Notes: generated by a model not told the origin, from the sequence alone. A stretch of DNA of 64,000 nt from Pseudomonas tumuqii (GCF_013184545.1 NZ_JAAOJA010000006.1:62001-126000), one strand, 5' to 3'. Shown: positions 1 to 9,699, numbered from the stretch's first letter. Made by a program: numbers and translations.

Positions 1-372
1 GCTGGCGCTGTCGGCATGCACGTAGATCACTTCACCGGCAGTCAACGCCTCATTCCCGCGCCAGATGCCCAGGTTGAAACTCAGGCTGGAGCGGCCCAGG
101 CGGCCAATCCGCACGCCAATCTCCAGCAGGTCGTCGAAGCGCGCCGGCGCCAGATACTCGAGTACCGTCTTGATCGCGAAGAAGTCGCCGCCGTCGCGAC
201 TCAGGTCGGCCGGGTAGGCGATGTCCAGGGCGCGAAAGTATTCGGTGATGGCGACATCGGCATAGGTCAGATAGTGGCCGTTGAAGACGATGCTCTGGGG
301 GTCGACTTCGGCCCAGCGCACCCGCAGCGGATGGAAGAAGCGGAAGGCGTCACGGGACGGTGCGGCGGTCAT
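1..372 (-). CDS. Hotdog-fold acyl-CoA thioesterase, YbgC/4HBT family (3' part cut by window edge)
   Basis: Reading the minus strand from ATG at 372 gives 124 codons without a stop up to the window edge, so the C-terminus is missing. The N-terminal part has the 4-hydroxybenzoyl-CoA thioesterase layout: RVRWAEVDPQSIVFNGHY at about residues 17-34, with the catalytic Asp, then LTYADVAITEYF and later LEYLAPARFDDLLEIGVRIG. Such enzymes hydrolyse acyl-CoA or aroyl-CoA thioesters in the cytoplasm; the substrate cannot be told from sequence. It lies downstream of argB on the same strand, separated by a hairpin at 462-488, so it is probably a separate unit. The family call is secure; the exact function is not. 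Confidence 0.85.
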   Translation of the reverse strand, partial: MTAAPSRDAFRFFHPLRVRWAEVDPQSIVFNGHYLTYADVAITEYFRALDIAYPADLSRDGGDFFAIKTVLEYLAPARFDDLLEIGVRIGRLGRSSLSFNLGIWRGNEALTAGEVIYVHADSAS

Positions 373-461
373 GGCGAGGCTCTGCTTGGTCGGTGAGGTC
401 GCTAGAGCTTCGACGCACAGCCGCAGAACGGCAAGTGGCAGGCAGGCTTATTCAAGGGGCG

Positions 462-488
462 AATCAGCCCGAGCCAGTCGGGCTGATT
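462..488 (-). terminator. Hairpin just after argB
   Basis: An 11-bp inverted repeat, AATCAGCCCGA and TCGGGCTGATT with a 5-nt loop, begins 15 nt after the argB stop. There is no long T-run on the minus strand, so it may be a weak terminator or a 3'-end stabilising hairpin rather than a strong intrinsic terminator. Confidence 0.6.
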
Positions 489-502
489 TGCAGTTGCCGG
501 TG

Positions 503-1432
<930 letters not shown>

Positions 1433-4006
1433 TCAAAATGGCAAAGTGATATCGGGTGCAGCGCTGTACAGTTGCGCGCGGAAGACTTCCTTGATGCGCT
1501 CGAGTTCGTGCTCGGTGTCGGCCTCGAAGCGCAGCACCAGCATCGGCGTGGTGTTGGAGGCGCGGACCAGGCCCCAGCCCTTGGGGTAGTCGACGCGCAC
1601 ACCGTCCAGGGTGGTGAGGTTGGCCTCGCCCCAGTGACCGTCGCGCTGCAGGGTGTCGATGATGCTGAATTTGCTCTGCTCGGTAACCTGGATATTGATT
1701 TCCGGGGTGGATATATCACAGGGGAAGGCGGCGAACACCTGTTCGGCGTCGCGCTTGTCCTGGCTGAGAATCTCCAGCAGACGAGCGGCGCTGTAGATAC
1801 CGTCGTCGAAGCCGAACCAGCGCTCCTTGAAGAATATATGCCCGCTCATCTCGCCGGCCAGCAGGGCGCCGGTTTCCTTCATCTTTTTCTTGATCAGCGA
1901 GTGGCCGGTTTTCCACATCACCGGCCGGCCACCGTAGCCGCTGATCAGCGGGGTCAGGCGGCGGGTGCATTTGACGTCGAAGATGATATCGGCGCCGGGA
2001 TTGCGCGACACCACGTCCTTGGCGAACAGCATCAGCAGGCGATCCGGGTAGATGATGGTGCCCTTGTTGGTCACCACGCCGACCCGGTCGCCGTCGCCGT
2101 CGAACGCCAGGCCGAGGTCGGCCTGCTCTTCCTTGACCTTGGCGATCAGGTCGACCAGGTTCTCCGGCTTGCCCGGGTCCGGGTGGTGGTTGGGGAAGGT
2201 GCCGTCGACATCACAGAACAGCGGAATCACCGTGCAGCCCAGGGCTTCGATCAGCTGTGGGGCGATTACCCCGGCCGCGCCGTTGCCGCAGTCGACCACC
2301 ACCTTCAGCGGTTTGGCCGTGGCGATGTCGTCGCGAATATGGTTGAAGTAGCGCTCCAGCACATCGACCTGCTCGACCGTACCTACGCCGCTGACCAGGT
2401 CGTTGGTGTCGATGCGGGTCTTGAGCGCCTGAATCTGTTCATTGGCCAGGGTGTCGCCAGCGATGACGATCTTGAAACCGTTGTAATCCGGCGGGTTGTG
2501 GCTGCCGGTGAGCATCACCGCGGATTTGCCCGCGAGGATATGGCCGGCGTAGTAGACCACCGGGGTTGGCACCATGCCGACATCGCTGACGTTGCAGCCG
2601 CAGTCGAGCAGGCCCTGAATCAGTTGTTCGACCAGCTCCGGGCCGGACAGGCGGCCATCGCGCCCCACTGCAACATTCGGTTCGCCCTGCGCGAGGCTCT
2701 GCGAGCCGATTGCACGGCCGATCCAGTAGGCGGTTTGCGCCGTCAGGCTGCTGCCGACCACGCCGCGAATGTCGTAGGCGCGGAAGATGTCGGCGGGCAC
2801 TTTTGGTGCTGAATTTAGGCTGTTCATAACGGGGGCTTGCTCCAGTCCCAGGAGATCCTGGTCTTCGTCGAGAATGTCGATATCGAGGATATCGGTGTCT
2901 TGAAACAGCGGATCGATCAACCCGGCCGTCTGGCTGGGTACCGCTGCGGGCGAAGCGCTGCCGACGCTGTTGGGGTCTTCCGTTGCTTTGCTGGTGTGAC
3001 GCGACAGGCGCGTCAGGGGTTTTACCAGGCTGTCGAGCGCCGGCAGGCTCAGGCTGAAAGCTTTGACGGCTTTACCGGCTGAGAGTTCTTTAACCAGTCG
3101 TTCAAGTTGCAATACATCCTGGTGCAGGCGTCGTTGCTGGCCGCTGTACACCAGGTAGAGGCCCAGCAGGGCGCCCGCCAGTGCGAGCAGCATCGCCAGA
3201 CCAGGCAGGGTGGGTGAGAAGGCCGTTGCAGTCAGGTCCGGGCCCGGGGTGAAGCCAAGCTGCCAGTTCGGGTTGCCGCTATCGAAGTGCTGTGCCTCGC
3301 CCTGGGCCTGGCCGCGTTGCGCCAGCACCTGGCCGGCGCTATTGCCGAATTGCTGAAGCAGTTGCAGTTGGCCGACGTCGGCCGGTAATGGCGGCAAGTT
3401 GGCCAGCAGGCGGTTCAGTTCGACGGCCAGCAGCAGCGTGCCCTGTGCGGGCTGGTCATCGCCCTGGCGCAGTGGCGCCACGCTGTAGACCAGCCAGCGC
3501 TGGCCGATCTTGTAGGCCTCGGCAGCAGGCGTCTGGCCGTTTTCCGCGCGGCGCAGCATGTCCAGCGCGGCAAAGTTCATCGGCGCGTCCCGGCCCATGT
3601 CCTGAACGGCTTCGCCACGGGCATTGAGGTGCGCATCGATCACGCCATCCCAGTAGTGCAGGCTGCGTTCGGCCGCCCGCAGCTGTTGGCTGTCCCGGCT
3701 TTGCACGGCCTGCAGCAACTCGGGATTGCGCGACGCGGCGCGGGTGTCGGCGGCCAGTTGCAGCAGTGCCTGTTGCAGCGCGGCGGCCTGGGCGCCGCCC
3801 CAGGCCTGGGTGAGTTGCTGCTGTTGCTGTTGCTGGATGCTGTTGAACAGGCCGAACCAGAGCAGCGCGGCGGCCAGAACCAGTCCGCTGATGACCGCCG
3901 GCAGACCTGGAAACAGGGCGCTGGCGGTCTGTTTGCCGGTGCTCGACAGTTGCATGCCCGGGCTGGCGGCGGTGGCTTCCTTGGCAGTGCGCTTGAAGCG
4001 TTTCAT
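1433..4006 (-). CDS. algC: Phosphomannomutase/phosphoglucomutase AlgC, long form with N-terminal membrane region
   Basis: AlgC interconverts mannose-6-P/mannose-1-P and glucose-6-P/glucose-1-P, feeding alginate, LPS, Psl and rhamnolipid synthesis. The catalytic domain covers about residues 394-857: FRAYDIRGVVG at its start, the phosphoserine loop TGSHNPP, the metal site DGDGDR and the sugar-phosphate loop GEMSGH. The first part has membrane helices near 35-57 and 266-288 around a probable periplasmic region that starts with a Gln run. I start at ATG 4006 (MKRFKR) because GGGAGA precedes it. An ORF upstream to 4114 would run into the repeat array. The classical short enzyme would start at ATG 2827 (464 aa), where the ribosome site is weak. 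Four AlgR-like repeats lie just upstream (4022-4085). Confidence 0.95.
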   Translation of the reverse strand: MKRFKRTAKEATAASPGMQLSSTGKQTASALFPGLPAVISGLVLAAALLWFGLFNSIQQQQQQQLTQAWGGAQAAALQQALLQLAADTRAASRNPELLQAVQSRDSQQLRAAERSLHYWDGVIDAHLNARGEAVQDMGRDAPMNFAALDMLRRAENGQTPAAEAYKIGQRWLVYSVAPLRQGDDQPAQGTLLLAVELNRLLANLPPLPADVGQLQLLQQFGNSAGQVLAQRGQAQGEAQHFDSGNPNWQLGFTPGPDLTATAFSPTLPGLAMLLALAGALLGLYLVYSGQQRRLHQDVLQLERLVKELSAGKAVKAFSLSLPALDSLVKPLTRLSRHTSKATEDPNSVGSASPAAVPSQTAGLIDPLFQDTDILDIDILDEDQDLLGLEQAPVMNSLNSAPKVPADIFRAYDIRGVVGSSLTAQTAYWIGRAIGSQSLAQGEPNVAVGRDGRLSGPELVEQLIQGLLDCGCNVSDVGMVPTPVVYYAGHILAGKSAVMLTGSHNPPDYNGFKIVIAGDTLANEQIQALKTRIDTNDLVSGVGTVEQVDVLERYFNHIRDDIATAKPLKVVVDCGNGAAGVIAPQLIEALGCTVIPLFCDVDGTFPNHHPDPGKPENLVDLIAKVKEEQADLGLAFDGDGDRVGVVTNKGTIIYPDRLLMLFAKDVVSRNPGADIIFDVKCTRRLTPLISGYGGRPVMWKTGHSLIKKKMKETGALLAGEMSGHIFFKERWFGFDDGIYSAARLLEILSQDKRDAEQVFAAFPCDISTPEINIQVTEQSKFSIIDTLQRDGHWGEANLTTLDGVRVDYPKGWGLVRASNTTPMLVLRFEADTEHELERIKEVFRAQLYSAAPDITLPF

Positions 4007-4021
4007 CGAACGTCTCCCTGG

Positions 4022-4085
4022 CGGTTCATCCTGTTGGCGGCTCGTCTTGTTCGCGGTTCGTCTTGTTGGTAGTTCGTCTTGAAAG
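4022..4085 (+). promoter_or_regulatory. Four 16-bp tandem repeats with AlgR-box-like cores
   Basis: Read on the plus strand there are four consecutive 16-nt units starting at 4022, 4038, 4054 and 4070: CGGTTCATCCTGTTGG, CGGCTCGTCTTGTTCG, CGGTTCGTCTTGTTGG and TAGTTCGTCTTGAAAG. The first nine bases of each differ by one or two from the AlgR-binding consensus CCGTTCGTC known from the algD and algC promoters. They sit between dut and the algC start, in the algC 5' flank. The repeat is seen directly; AlgR binding is inference. A chance tandem duplication is the alternative. Confidence 0.55.
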
Positions 4086-4091
4086 TGGCAC

Positions 4092-4547
4092 TCAGTGACT
4101 GCCGGAATGGCCAAACCCGCCGCTGCCGCGCTGGCTCTCGTCGAACTGCTCGACCAGCTCGAAGTGCGCTTGCACCACCGGCACCAGGATCAACTGGGCG
4201 ATGCGCTCGCCGATGGCCATGCTGAAGGCGCTTTGCCCGCGGTTCCAGCAGGACACCATCAGCTCGCCCTGGTAGTCCGAGTCGATCAGGCCGACCAGGT
4301 TGCCGAGGACGATGCCGTGCTTATGGCCGAGGCCCGAGCGTGGCAGGATCAGCGCCGCCAGGCTGGGGTCGCCGACATAGATCGACAGGCCGGTGGGGAT
4401 CAGCACGGTTTGTCCAGGCTCGAGGATCAGTTCCTGCTTGAGCATGGCGCGCAGGTCGAGGCCGGCGGAACCCGGGGTGGCGTACTGCGGCAGGGGGAAT
4501 TCGCTGCCCAGGCGCGGGTCGAGGATTTTGGCTTGTAAGGCGTGCAT
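4092..4547 (-). CDS. dut: Deoxyuridine 5'-triphosphate nucleotidohydrolase (dUTPase)
   Basis: A trimeric dUTPase that hydrolyses dUTP to dUMP and pyrophosphate, keeping uracil out of DNA and feeding dTMP synthesis. At 151 aa it has normal length. All family motifs are visible: GSAGLDLRA (about 27-35), [14 protein letters not shown] with the Ser-Gly dUTP contact, [11 protein letters not shown] with the catalytic Asp, [11 protein letters not shown], and the flexible C-terminal GSGGFGHSG loop that closes over the site. It lies between coaBC and algC on the same strand, the standard coaBC-dut-algC-argB order of pseudomonads, with a 30-nt gap to coaBC. Confidence 0.97.
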   Translation of the reverse strand: MHALQAKILDPRLGSEFPLPQYATPGSAGLDLRAMLKQELILEPGQTVLIPTGLSIYVGDPSLAALILPRSGLGHKHGIVLGNLVGLIDSDYQGELMVSCWNRGQSAFSMAIGERIAQLILVPVVQAHFELVEQFDESQRGSGGFGHSGSH

Positions 4548-4577
4548 GTCAGGCTCTGCGGTCGGTGAATGGGGGCA

Positions 4578-5786
4578 TCAGGCGCGCTGCAAGCGGTCGG
4601 CGATAAAGGCCACCAGTTGGCGGGCGATCTTGCCTTTGCTGGTCTGCGCGAAGCTGCTTTGCTGGAGGTCGCGATCGATGATGGTGATGGCGTTTTCCTC
4701 GCTGTTGAAGCCGATGCTCGGGTTGGCCACGTCGTTGGCGACGATCAGGTCGAGGTTCTTGTCCTGCAGCTTGCGCGAGGCATAGCCCAGCAGGTTCTCG
4801 GTCTCGGCCGCGAAGCCGACGCTGAACGGTCGGTCGGCGCGTCCTGCCAGCGTGGCGAGGATATCCGGGTTGCGCACCATTTGCAGGAGCAGCCCGTCGC
4901 CGTTGGCCGGGTCTTTCTTCAATTTGTGCTGGGCGACCACTTCCGGGCGGTAATCGGCGACGGCGGCCGCGGCGATCAGCAGGTCGCAGGGCATGGCGGC
5001 TTCGCAGGCGGCGAGCATGTCGCGGGCGCTGACCACGTCGATGCGGTTGACCCGATCCGGGGTCGGCAAGTGCACCGGGCCGCTGATCAGGGTGACCCTG
5101 GCGCCGGCTTCGGCGGCGGCTTCGGCGAGGGCGAAGCCCATCTTGCCGGAACTGTGATTGGTGATGTAACGCACCGGGTCGATGTTTTCCTGGGTCGGCC
5201 CCGCGGTGATCAGCACGTGCTTGCCGGTCAGGGCCTGGTTCTGGAAGCAATCGGCGGCGCATTGCGCCAGCTCATCGGCTTCCAGCATGCGGCCGAGGCC
5301 GACGTCGCCGCAGGCCTGGCTGCCTGCCGCCGGGCCAAACAGGCGGATGCCGCGCTCGCCGAGCAGCTGGGCGTTGGCCTGGGTGGCCGGATCGCGCCAC
5401 ATGGCCTGGTTCATCGCCGGGGCCAGGGCTACCGGGGCGTCGGTGGCCAGCACCAGGGTGGTCAGCAGGTCATCGGCGACACCCTGGGCCAGGCGCGCCA
5501 TCAGGTCGGCGGTGGCCGGGGCGATCAGCACCAGGTCGGCCCAGCGCGCCAGTTCGATATGGCCCATGGCGGCTTCGGCGGCGGGATCGAGCAGATCCAG
5601 GTGGACCGGGTGGCCGGAGAGGGCCTGCAGGGTCAGCGGCGTGATGAATTCGCGGCCGCCACGGGTCATGACCACATGCACGTCAGCGCCCAGATCGCGC
5701 AGGCGGCGAACCAGCTCTGCGCTCTTGTAGGCGGCAATGCCGCCACCCACGCCGAGAACGATGCGTTTTCGATATAGCCGCTGCAT
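4578..5786 (-). CDS. coaBC: Bifunctional phosphopantothenoylcysteine decarboxylase / phosphopantothenate-cysteine ligase
   Basis: CoaBC carries out two successive steps of coenzyme A synthesis: CTP-dependent joining of cysteine to 4'-phosphopantothenate, then FMN-dependent decarboxylation. The 402-aa protein has the N-terminal flavoprotein (CoaC) half with [16 protein letters not shown], the active-site [11 protein letters not shown] and PAMNQAMW. The C-terminal CoaB half has [31 protein letters not shown] and the HKLKK lysine motif. The reading frame is open back to 5954, but ATG 5786 (MQRLYRKR) gives the family N-terminus and has AAGGCAGG upstream. It is divergent from radC and heads the coaBC-dut-algC direction. 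Confidence 0.96.
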   Translation of the reverse strand: MQRLYRKRIVLGVGGGIAAYKSAELVRRLRDLGADVHVVMTRGGREFITPLTLQALSGHPVHLDLLDPAAEAAMGHIELARWADLVLIAPATADLMARLAQGVADDLLTTLVLATDAPVALAPAMNQAMWRDPATQANAQLLGERGIRLFGPAAGSQACGDVGLGRMLEADELAQCAADCFQNQALTGKHVLITAGPTQENIDPVRYITNHSSGKMGFALAEAAAEAGARVTLISGPVHLPTPDRVNRIDVVSARDMLAACEAAMPCDLLIAAAAVADYRPEVVAQHKLKKDPANGDGLLLQMVRNPDILATLAGRADRPFSVGFAAETENLLGYASRKLQDKNLDLIVANDVANPSIGFNSEENAITIIDRDLQQSSFAQTSKGKIARQLVAFIADRLQRA

Positions 5787-6025
5787 AGGCCTGCCTTGTA
5801 TTGGGTGGATGTACGCCGCAACGGTGATGCCTGCCAGGCAGACCGTCGGGCTTTTGCAGTGGGACAGAGTCCCAAGTCCGATAGGCCGCCAGGCCAGTCG
5901 CCGCGCAAAAAGATGGGCTAAGATAGCACAGCAGCCGCAGTGGAAAAGCGGCACCAGGAGCTTGCCAGACCAAGGCCGCAGGGCTGTTCAGGGGTGGCAG
6001 GCGCAGGGCTCGACATGGAGGTGCT

Positions 6026-6700
6026 ATGAGCATTCGCGATTGGCCGGCGGCGGAACGCCCGCGGGAGAAACTTCTGGCCCAGGGGGCCGCCAGCCTGACT
6101 GACGCCGAATTGCTGGCGATCTTCCTGCGGACCGGCGTGGCCGGGCAGAGCGCCGTGGATCTGGCGCGCCATCTGCTCGCTGACTTCGGTGGGCTGCGTG
6201 CGTTGATGCAGGCGGATTTGCCGTCCTTCAGCCGGCGTCTGGGGCTGGGTCCGGCCAAGTTCGCCCAGTTGCAGGCGGTGCTGGAGATGGCCCGCCGGCA
6301 CCTGGCCGAGCAATTGCGCCGCGACTCGGCGCTGGAAAGCCCGCAGGCGGTGCGCGATTACCTCAAGGCGCTGCTGCGCCACGAACCCCACGAGGTGTTC
6401 GGTTGCCTGTTTCTCGATGCCAAGCATCGGGTGCTGGCCTTCGAGGCGCTGTTCCACGGCTCCATCGACAGCGCCAGCGTCTATCCCCGCCAGGTGGTCA
6501 AGCGTGCGCTGGCGCATAACGCCGCGGCGCTGATCCTGACCCATAACCATCCCTCGGGCGTGGCCGAGCCGAGTCAGGCGGACCGGGTGCTGACCAAGCG
6601 CCTGAAGGACGCGCTGGAGCTGGTCGATGTCCGGGTACTCGACCACTTCATCGTCGGCGACGGCGAGCCGCTGTCGATGGCCGAGTACGGCTGGTTGTAG
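6026..6700 (+). CDS. radC: RadC/YsxA family JAB-domain protein
   Basis: A 224-aa RadC protein. It has an N-terminal helix-hairpin-helix-like region (about 1-75, [14 protein letters not shown]) and a C-terminal JAB/MPN metalloprotease-like domain with the metal motif HNHPSG followed by an Asp ([17 protein letters not shown], about residues 172-188). The original link to DNA repair in E. coli was later traced to recG, so its real role is unsettled. GGAGG lies 6 nt before the ATG. It is divergent from coaBC across a 239-nt gap; the same pairing occurs in many gamma-proteobacteria. A hairpin at 6739-6765 ends the gene. Confidence 0.93.
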   Translation: MSIRDWPAAERPREKLLAQGAASLTDAELLAIFLRTGVAGQSAVDLARHLLADFGGLRALMQADLPSFSRRLGLGPAKFAQLQAVLEMARRHLAEQLRRDSALESPQAVRDYLKALLRHEPHEVFGCLFLDAKHRVLAFEALFHGSIDSASVYPRQVVKRALAHNAAALILTHNHPSGVAEPSQADRVLTKRLKDALELVDVRVLDHFIVGDGEPLSMAEYGWL

Positions 6701-6738
6701 CAGGCGGGCGCCGACATCTCTCCAGCGGGGCTGAACGC

Positions 6739-6765
6739 CGCGAAGCCCGGCATGGCGGCTTCGCG
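6739..6765. terminator. Bidirectional hairpin between radC and the peptide-binding protein gene
   Basis: CGCGAAGCC and GGCTTCGCG form a 9-bp stem with a 9-nt loop between two converging genes. There is no T-run, so efficiency is uncertain, but position and symmetry suit a shared 3'-end structure. Confidence 0.5.
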
Positions 6766-6784
6766 ACTCGGCACCTTGGGGCTG

Positions 6785-8374
6785 TCAGGGCGCCAGGCGC
6801 ACCTTGGCGAAATCCTGGCGGCCGAAGGGGCTGACCTGATAACCCTCGACTTCCTTGCGGATCAGGGCGTAGGCGGTCGGGTGGGCCAGGGGCAGCCACA
6901 GCGCCTGTTGCTGGATGATCCGCTGCGCGTCCTGATAGATCTGGCTGCGCTGCGCCTGGTCGCTGGTGGTTTTGCCGGCGGCGATCAACTTGTCCAGTTG
7001 CGGGTCGCAGTAGCGGGCGAAGTTGAGTCCCGACTCGAGCGAGGCGCAGGCGAATTGCGGGGTGAGGAAGTTGTCCGGGTCGCCATTGTCGCCGGCCCAG
7101 CCCATGAACAGCAGGTCGTGTTCGCCGGCCTTGGCCCGGCGGATCAGCTCGCCCCATTCGATCACGCGGATCTCGGCCTGAATGCCGACCTTGCCCAGGT
7201 CGGCCTGCAGCAACTGGGCGCCGAGGCTAGGGTTGGGGTTGAGCAGGCTGCCGCTGGGGCGGGTCCAGATGGTGGTCTGGAAGCCCTCGGGCAGGCCGGC
7301 CTCGGCCAGCAGGGCGCGGGCCTTGGCCGGGTCGTGGGCATAACCGGGCAGTTCTGCGGCATAGCTCCAGGTATTGGGCGGATAGGGGCCGTTGGCCGCC
7401 TCGGCACTGTTCTCGAACACCGCTTGCAGATAGCTGGCTTTGTCGAAGGCCAGGTTGATCGCCTGGCGCACGGCGGTTTTATCCAGGGGGGCATGCTGAC
7501 TGTTGATGCCGACGAAGGCGGTCATGAAGGCGGCGGTGTGTACGCTCTTCAGCTCGGCATCGGCGGCACTGGCCTGCACGTCCTGCGGCTTGGGCGAGAG
7601 GGCGATATGGCATTCACCGCGGCGCAGCTTCTGCAGGCGCACATTGGCGTCCGGGGTGATGGCGAACACCAGGCTATCCACCGCGGGCTGGCCGGCAAAG
7701 TACTCGGGGTTGGCGTCATAGCGCACCACCGCGTCTTTCTGGAAGCGCTTGAAGACGAAGGGGCCACTGCCGATCGGCTGGCTGTTGAGCCGCTCCGGGG
7801 TGCCGGCGGCGAGCAACTGGTCGGCGTACTCGGCGGAATAGATCGAGGCGAAGCCCATGCTCAAGGTGGCGAGGAAGGTGGCGTCGGGCCGACTCAGGGT
7901 GAAGCGCAGGCGGTGTTCGCCGAGCTTGTCGATGCTCTTGATCAGGCTGGGCAACTGCATCGATTGGGCGTGTGGGTAGCCGCCGGGGGCAGTCTTGTGC
8001 CAGGGATGGGCCGGGTCGAGCATGCGCTGGAAGCTGAACAATACGTCGTCGGCGGCCAGTGGGCGGCTGGGGCTGAAATAGTCGGTTTCGTGGAAGGCGA
8101 CATCTTCGCGCAAGACAAAGCTGTAGCTCAGGCCGTCCTCGCTGACCTGCCAGCTTTGCGCCAGGCTGGGCAGCAACTGGCCGCTGCCGGCGTCGAATTC
8201 CACCAGGCGGTTCATCAGTACATCGGCCGAGGCATTGGTGGTGGTCAGCGAGTTGTATTGCACAACGTCGAAGCCATCCGGGCTGGCTTCGGTGCAGACG
8301 CTGAGTGTGGCGGCCTGAACCAGAAGCGGGCTCAGCAGGCCGGTCAATAGCAGCGTTTGGGTGGCGAGGCGCAT
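6785..8374 (-). CDS. Periplasmic peptide/dipeptide ABC transporter substrate-binding protein (SBP_bac_5, DppA/OppA-like)
   Basis: A 529-aa family 5 extracellular solute-binding protein. The start at ATG 8374 gives a clear signal peptide (MRLATQTLLLTGLLSPLLVQA). The mature part begins LSVCTEASPDGFDVVQYNS and contains DDVLFSFQRMLDP and the later RQAINLAFDK and FMGWAGDNGDPDNFL blocks typical of DppA/SapA relatives. No permease or ATPase gene is next to it, so it is an orphan binding protein, as in the equivalent P. aeruginosa locus. The ligand is unknown but is probably a peptide. Confidence 0.9.
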   Translation of the reverse strand: MRLATQTLLLTGLLSPLLVQAATLSVCTEASPDGFDVVQYNSLTTTNASADVLMNRLVEFDAGSGQLLPSLAQSWQVSEDGLSYSFVLREDVAFHETDYFSPSRPLAADDVLFSFQRMLDPAHPWHKTAPGGYPHAQSMQLPSLIKSIDKLGEHRLRFTLSRPDATFLATLSMGFASIYSAEYADQLLAAGTPERLNSQPIGSGPFVFKRFQKDAVVRYDANPEYFAGQPAVDSLVFAITPDANVRLQKLRRGECHIALSPKPQDVQASAADAELKSVHTAAFMTAFVGINSQHAPLDKTAVRQAINLAFDKASYLQAVFENSAEAANGPYPPNTWSYAAELPGYAHDPAKARALLAEAGLPEGFQTTIWTRPSGSLLNPNPSLGAQLLQADLGKVGIQAEIRVIEWGELIRRAKAGEHDLLFMGWAGDNGDPDNFLTPQFACASLESGLNFARYCDPQLDKLIAAGKTTSDQAQRSQIYQDAQRIIQQQALWLPLAHPTAYALIRKEVEGYQVSPFGRQDFAKVRLAP

Positions 8375-8737
8375 GACAGACTCCTTGATAGTGCGGTGCG
8401 CGCGCACACGGCGCGCCGACAAAGGTTTCACCCTAGACCATAACGTACGGCCAGAACAGCGGACTTGTCGACGAGCGGTAGGCTAGCGCTGGCGCCTGCG
8501 CTGCTGGCCTGGGGGCGGCTGTTGCGCAGCAGGCGCGTGCTGGTCGAAAGTGCGTTTAGCCTTGTTGCACTCTGGGCTTTCTGGTATAAAGCAGCGCTCT
8601 TTTGTAGGGGCCCGGTTCGTGCGCTTTGTTGTGCAGCTGGTAAGACCCTCGAGATACGCGGCGCCGAGCGCCAATGATATTGAGTTTATGCGGCCAACCC
8701 ATGCCGGGTTGGGCATGTGGTTTTAGAGGGCTGAGGC
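8375..8737. other. Intergenic region holding the rpmB-rpmG promoter and leader
   Basis: 363 nt between the divergent binding-protein gene and rpmB. It contains the likely rpmB promoter (8561-8589) and a leader of about 140 nt with a hairpin at 8694-8712. I see no further gene in it. Confidence 0.7.
8561..8589 (+). promoter_or_regulatory. Sigma-70 promoter for rpmB-rpmG
   Basis: TTGTTG at 8561-8566 and TATAAA at 8584-8589 are separated by 17 nt, in a G+C-rich background. Transcription would start near 8596 and leave a leader of about 140 nt before rpmB. Confidence 0.6.
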
Positions 8738-8974
8738 ATGTCGAGAGTCTGTCAAGTTACCGGTAAGGGTCCGGTAACTGGGAACAACGTTTCCCACGCA
8801 CACAACAAAACCCGTCGTCGTTTCCTGCCGAACCTGCAGCATCACCGCTTCTGGGTCGAGTCTGAGAACCGTTTCGTGCGTCTGCGCGTTTCTGCCAAGG
8901 GCATGCGTTGCATCGACAAGCGTGGTATTGACGTCGTTCTGTCCGAGCTGCGTGCTCGCGGCGAAAAGGTTTAA
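8738..8974 (+). CDS. rpmB: 50S ribosomal protein L28
   Basis: The 78-aa L28 of the large ribosomal subunit, close in length and sequence to other gamma-proteobacterial L28 proteins. [20 protein letters not shown] at the N-terminus and the following [19 protein letters not shown] are the family signature; the chain is rich in Lys and Arg as expected for an rRNA-binding protein. It pairs with rpmG 10 nt downstream, the standard rpmB-rpmG operon, and has its own promoter (8561-8589) and a structured leader. Confidence 0.98.
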   Translation: MSRVCQVTGKGPVTGNNVSHAHNKTRRRFLPNLQHHRFWVESENRFVRLRVSAKGMRCIDKRGIDVVLSELRARGEKV

Positions 8975-8984
8975 GGAGTAAATC

Positions 8985-9140
8985 ATGCGCGAATTGATCC
9001 GTTTGGTGTCCAGTGCCGGTACCGGCCATTTCTACACCACCGACAAGAACAAACGCACCACTCCGGACAAACTCGAAATTAAAAAATTCGATCCGGTTGT
9101 ACGCAAGCACGTGACCTACAAGGAAGCCAAGATCAAGTAA
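8985..9140 (+). CDS. rpmG: 50S ribosomal protein L33
   Basis: A 51-aa open frame starting [20 protein letters not shown] and ending [11 protein letters not shown], which is the L33 family sequence. AAGGAG lies 8 nt before the ATG. It lacks the four zinc-ligand cysteines, so it is of the zinc-independent type. It is the second gene of the rpmB-rpmG operon, and a strong intrinsic terminator follows 19 nt after the stop. Confidence 0.98.
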   Translation: MRELIRLVSSAGTGHFYTTDKNKRTTPDKLEIKKFDPVVRKHVTYKEAKIK

Positions 9141-9159
9141 TTGATCCCGGCTCTTGTCG

Positions 9160-9187
9160 AAAAAGCCCGCCTCATGGCGGGCTTTTT
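9160..9187 (+). terminator. Intrinsic terminator of rpmB-rpmG
   Basis: AAAAAGCCCGCC-TCAT-GGCGGGCTTTTT, a 12-bp stem with a TCAT loop and a T-run, placed directly after rpmG. Confidence 0.95.
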
Positions 9188-9282
9188 CATGCCTGCGATT
9201 TACCCAGGCTCCTGCAGCCGTCTGCGGCCAACCTGTCGAGCATGCTGGCGGCGGCCCATTCCCTGCGTCATTTGTGCAGGTG

Positions 9283-9307
9283 AAAAAAAGCCCGCTCAGC
9301 GCGGGCT
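9283..9307 (-). terminator. Intrinsic terminator of the cupin gene
   Basis: On the minus strand AGCCCGC-GCTGA-GCGGGCT is followed by a run of T (A-run 9283-9288 on the plus strand). It lies about 27 nt beyond the stop of the minus-strand cupin gene. Confidence 0.85.
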
Positions 9308-9333
9308 AAAGGGTGACGCATGAATAGAGTCGG

Positions 9334-9699
9334 TCAGTGCGACGCTGGCTCGAAGATCACGTAGACCTTGCGGCAGGCTTGCAGCACTTCCCAGGTGCCG
9401 GAGAACCCGGCCGGGATGACGAAGCGGTCGCCGGCGCGTACGGTCTTGGCGTTGCCGTCCGCATCGCGCAGCACGGATACGCCCTCGAGGATCTCGCAGT
9501 ATTCGTGTTCGCTGTAGTTGACCGTCCATTGACCGACCGCGCCTTCCCAGATGCCGGCGTTGAACTGGCCGCACGGGCTGCCATAGAGGTTGCGCACGCT
9601 TTGCTCGGGGTCGCCCGCGAGGATTTTTTCCGGCGCCGGGCGGTAGTGCTCGGGGGCGGTGCTGGCTTGGGCGAAGTCGAGGATCTGTTCGATAGTCAT
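9334..9699 (-). CDS. Small cupin protein (Cupin_3/DUF861-like)
   Basis: A 121-aa single-domain cupin. The N-terminal 50 residues (KILAGDPEQSVRNLYGSPCGQFNAGIWEG) are followed by a beta-barrel with SEHEYCEILEGVSVLRDADGNA and GDRFVIPAGFSGTWEVLQACRKVYVIFE, the layout of DUF861 proteins such as EutQ-like and ureidoglycine-type cupins. It lies 23 nt downstream of the aminotransferase remnant on the same strand, opposite kauB, which suggests a part in amine or polyamine catabolism; that is inference. The enzymatic or sensing role is unknown. Confidence 0.85.
   Translation of the reverse strand: MTIEQILDFAQASTAPEHYRPAPEKILAGDPEQSVRNLYGSPCGQFNAGIWEGAVGQWTVNYSEHEYCEILEGVSVLRDADGNAKTVRAGDRFVIPAGFSGTWEVLQACRKVYVIFEPASH

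Noticed and set aside
4007..4114. Upstream extension of algC to ATG 4114
   Set aside because: The extra 36 codons run through the 16-bp repeats, have no family match, and ATG 4006 has a clear ribosome site.
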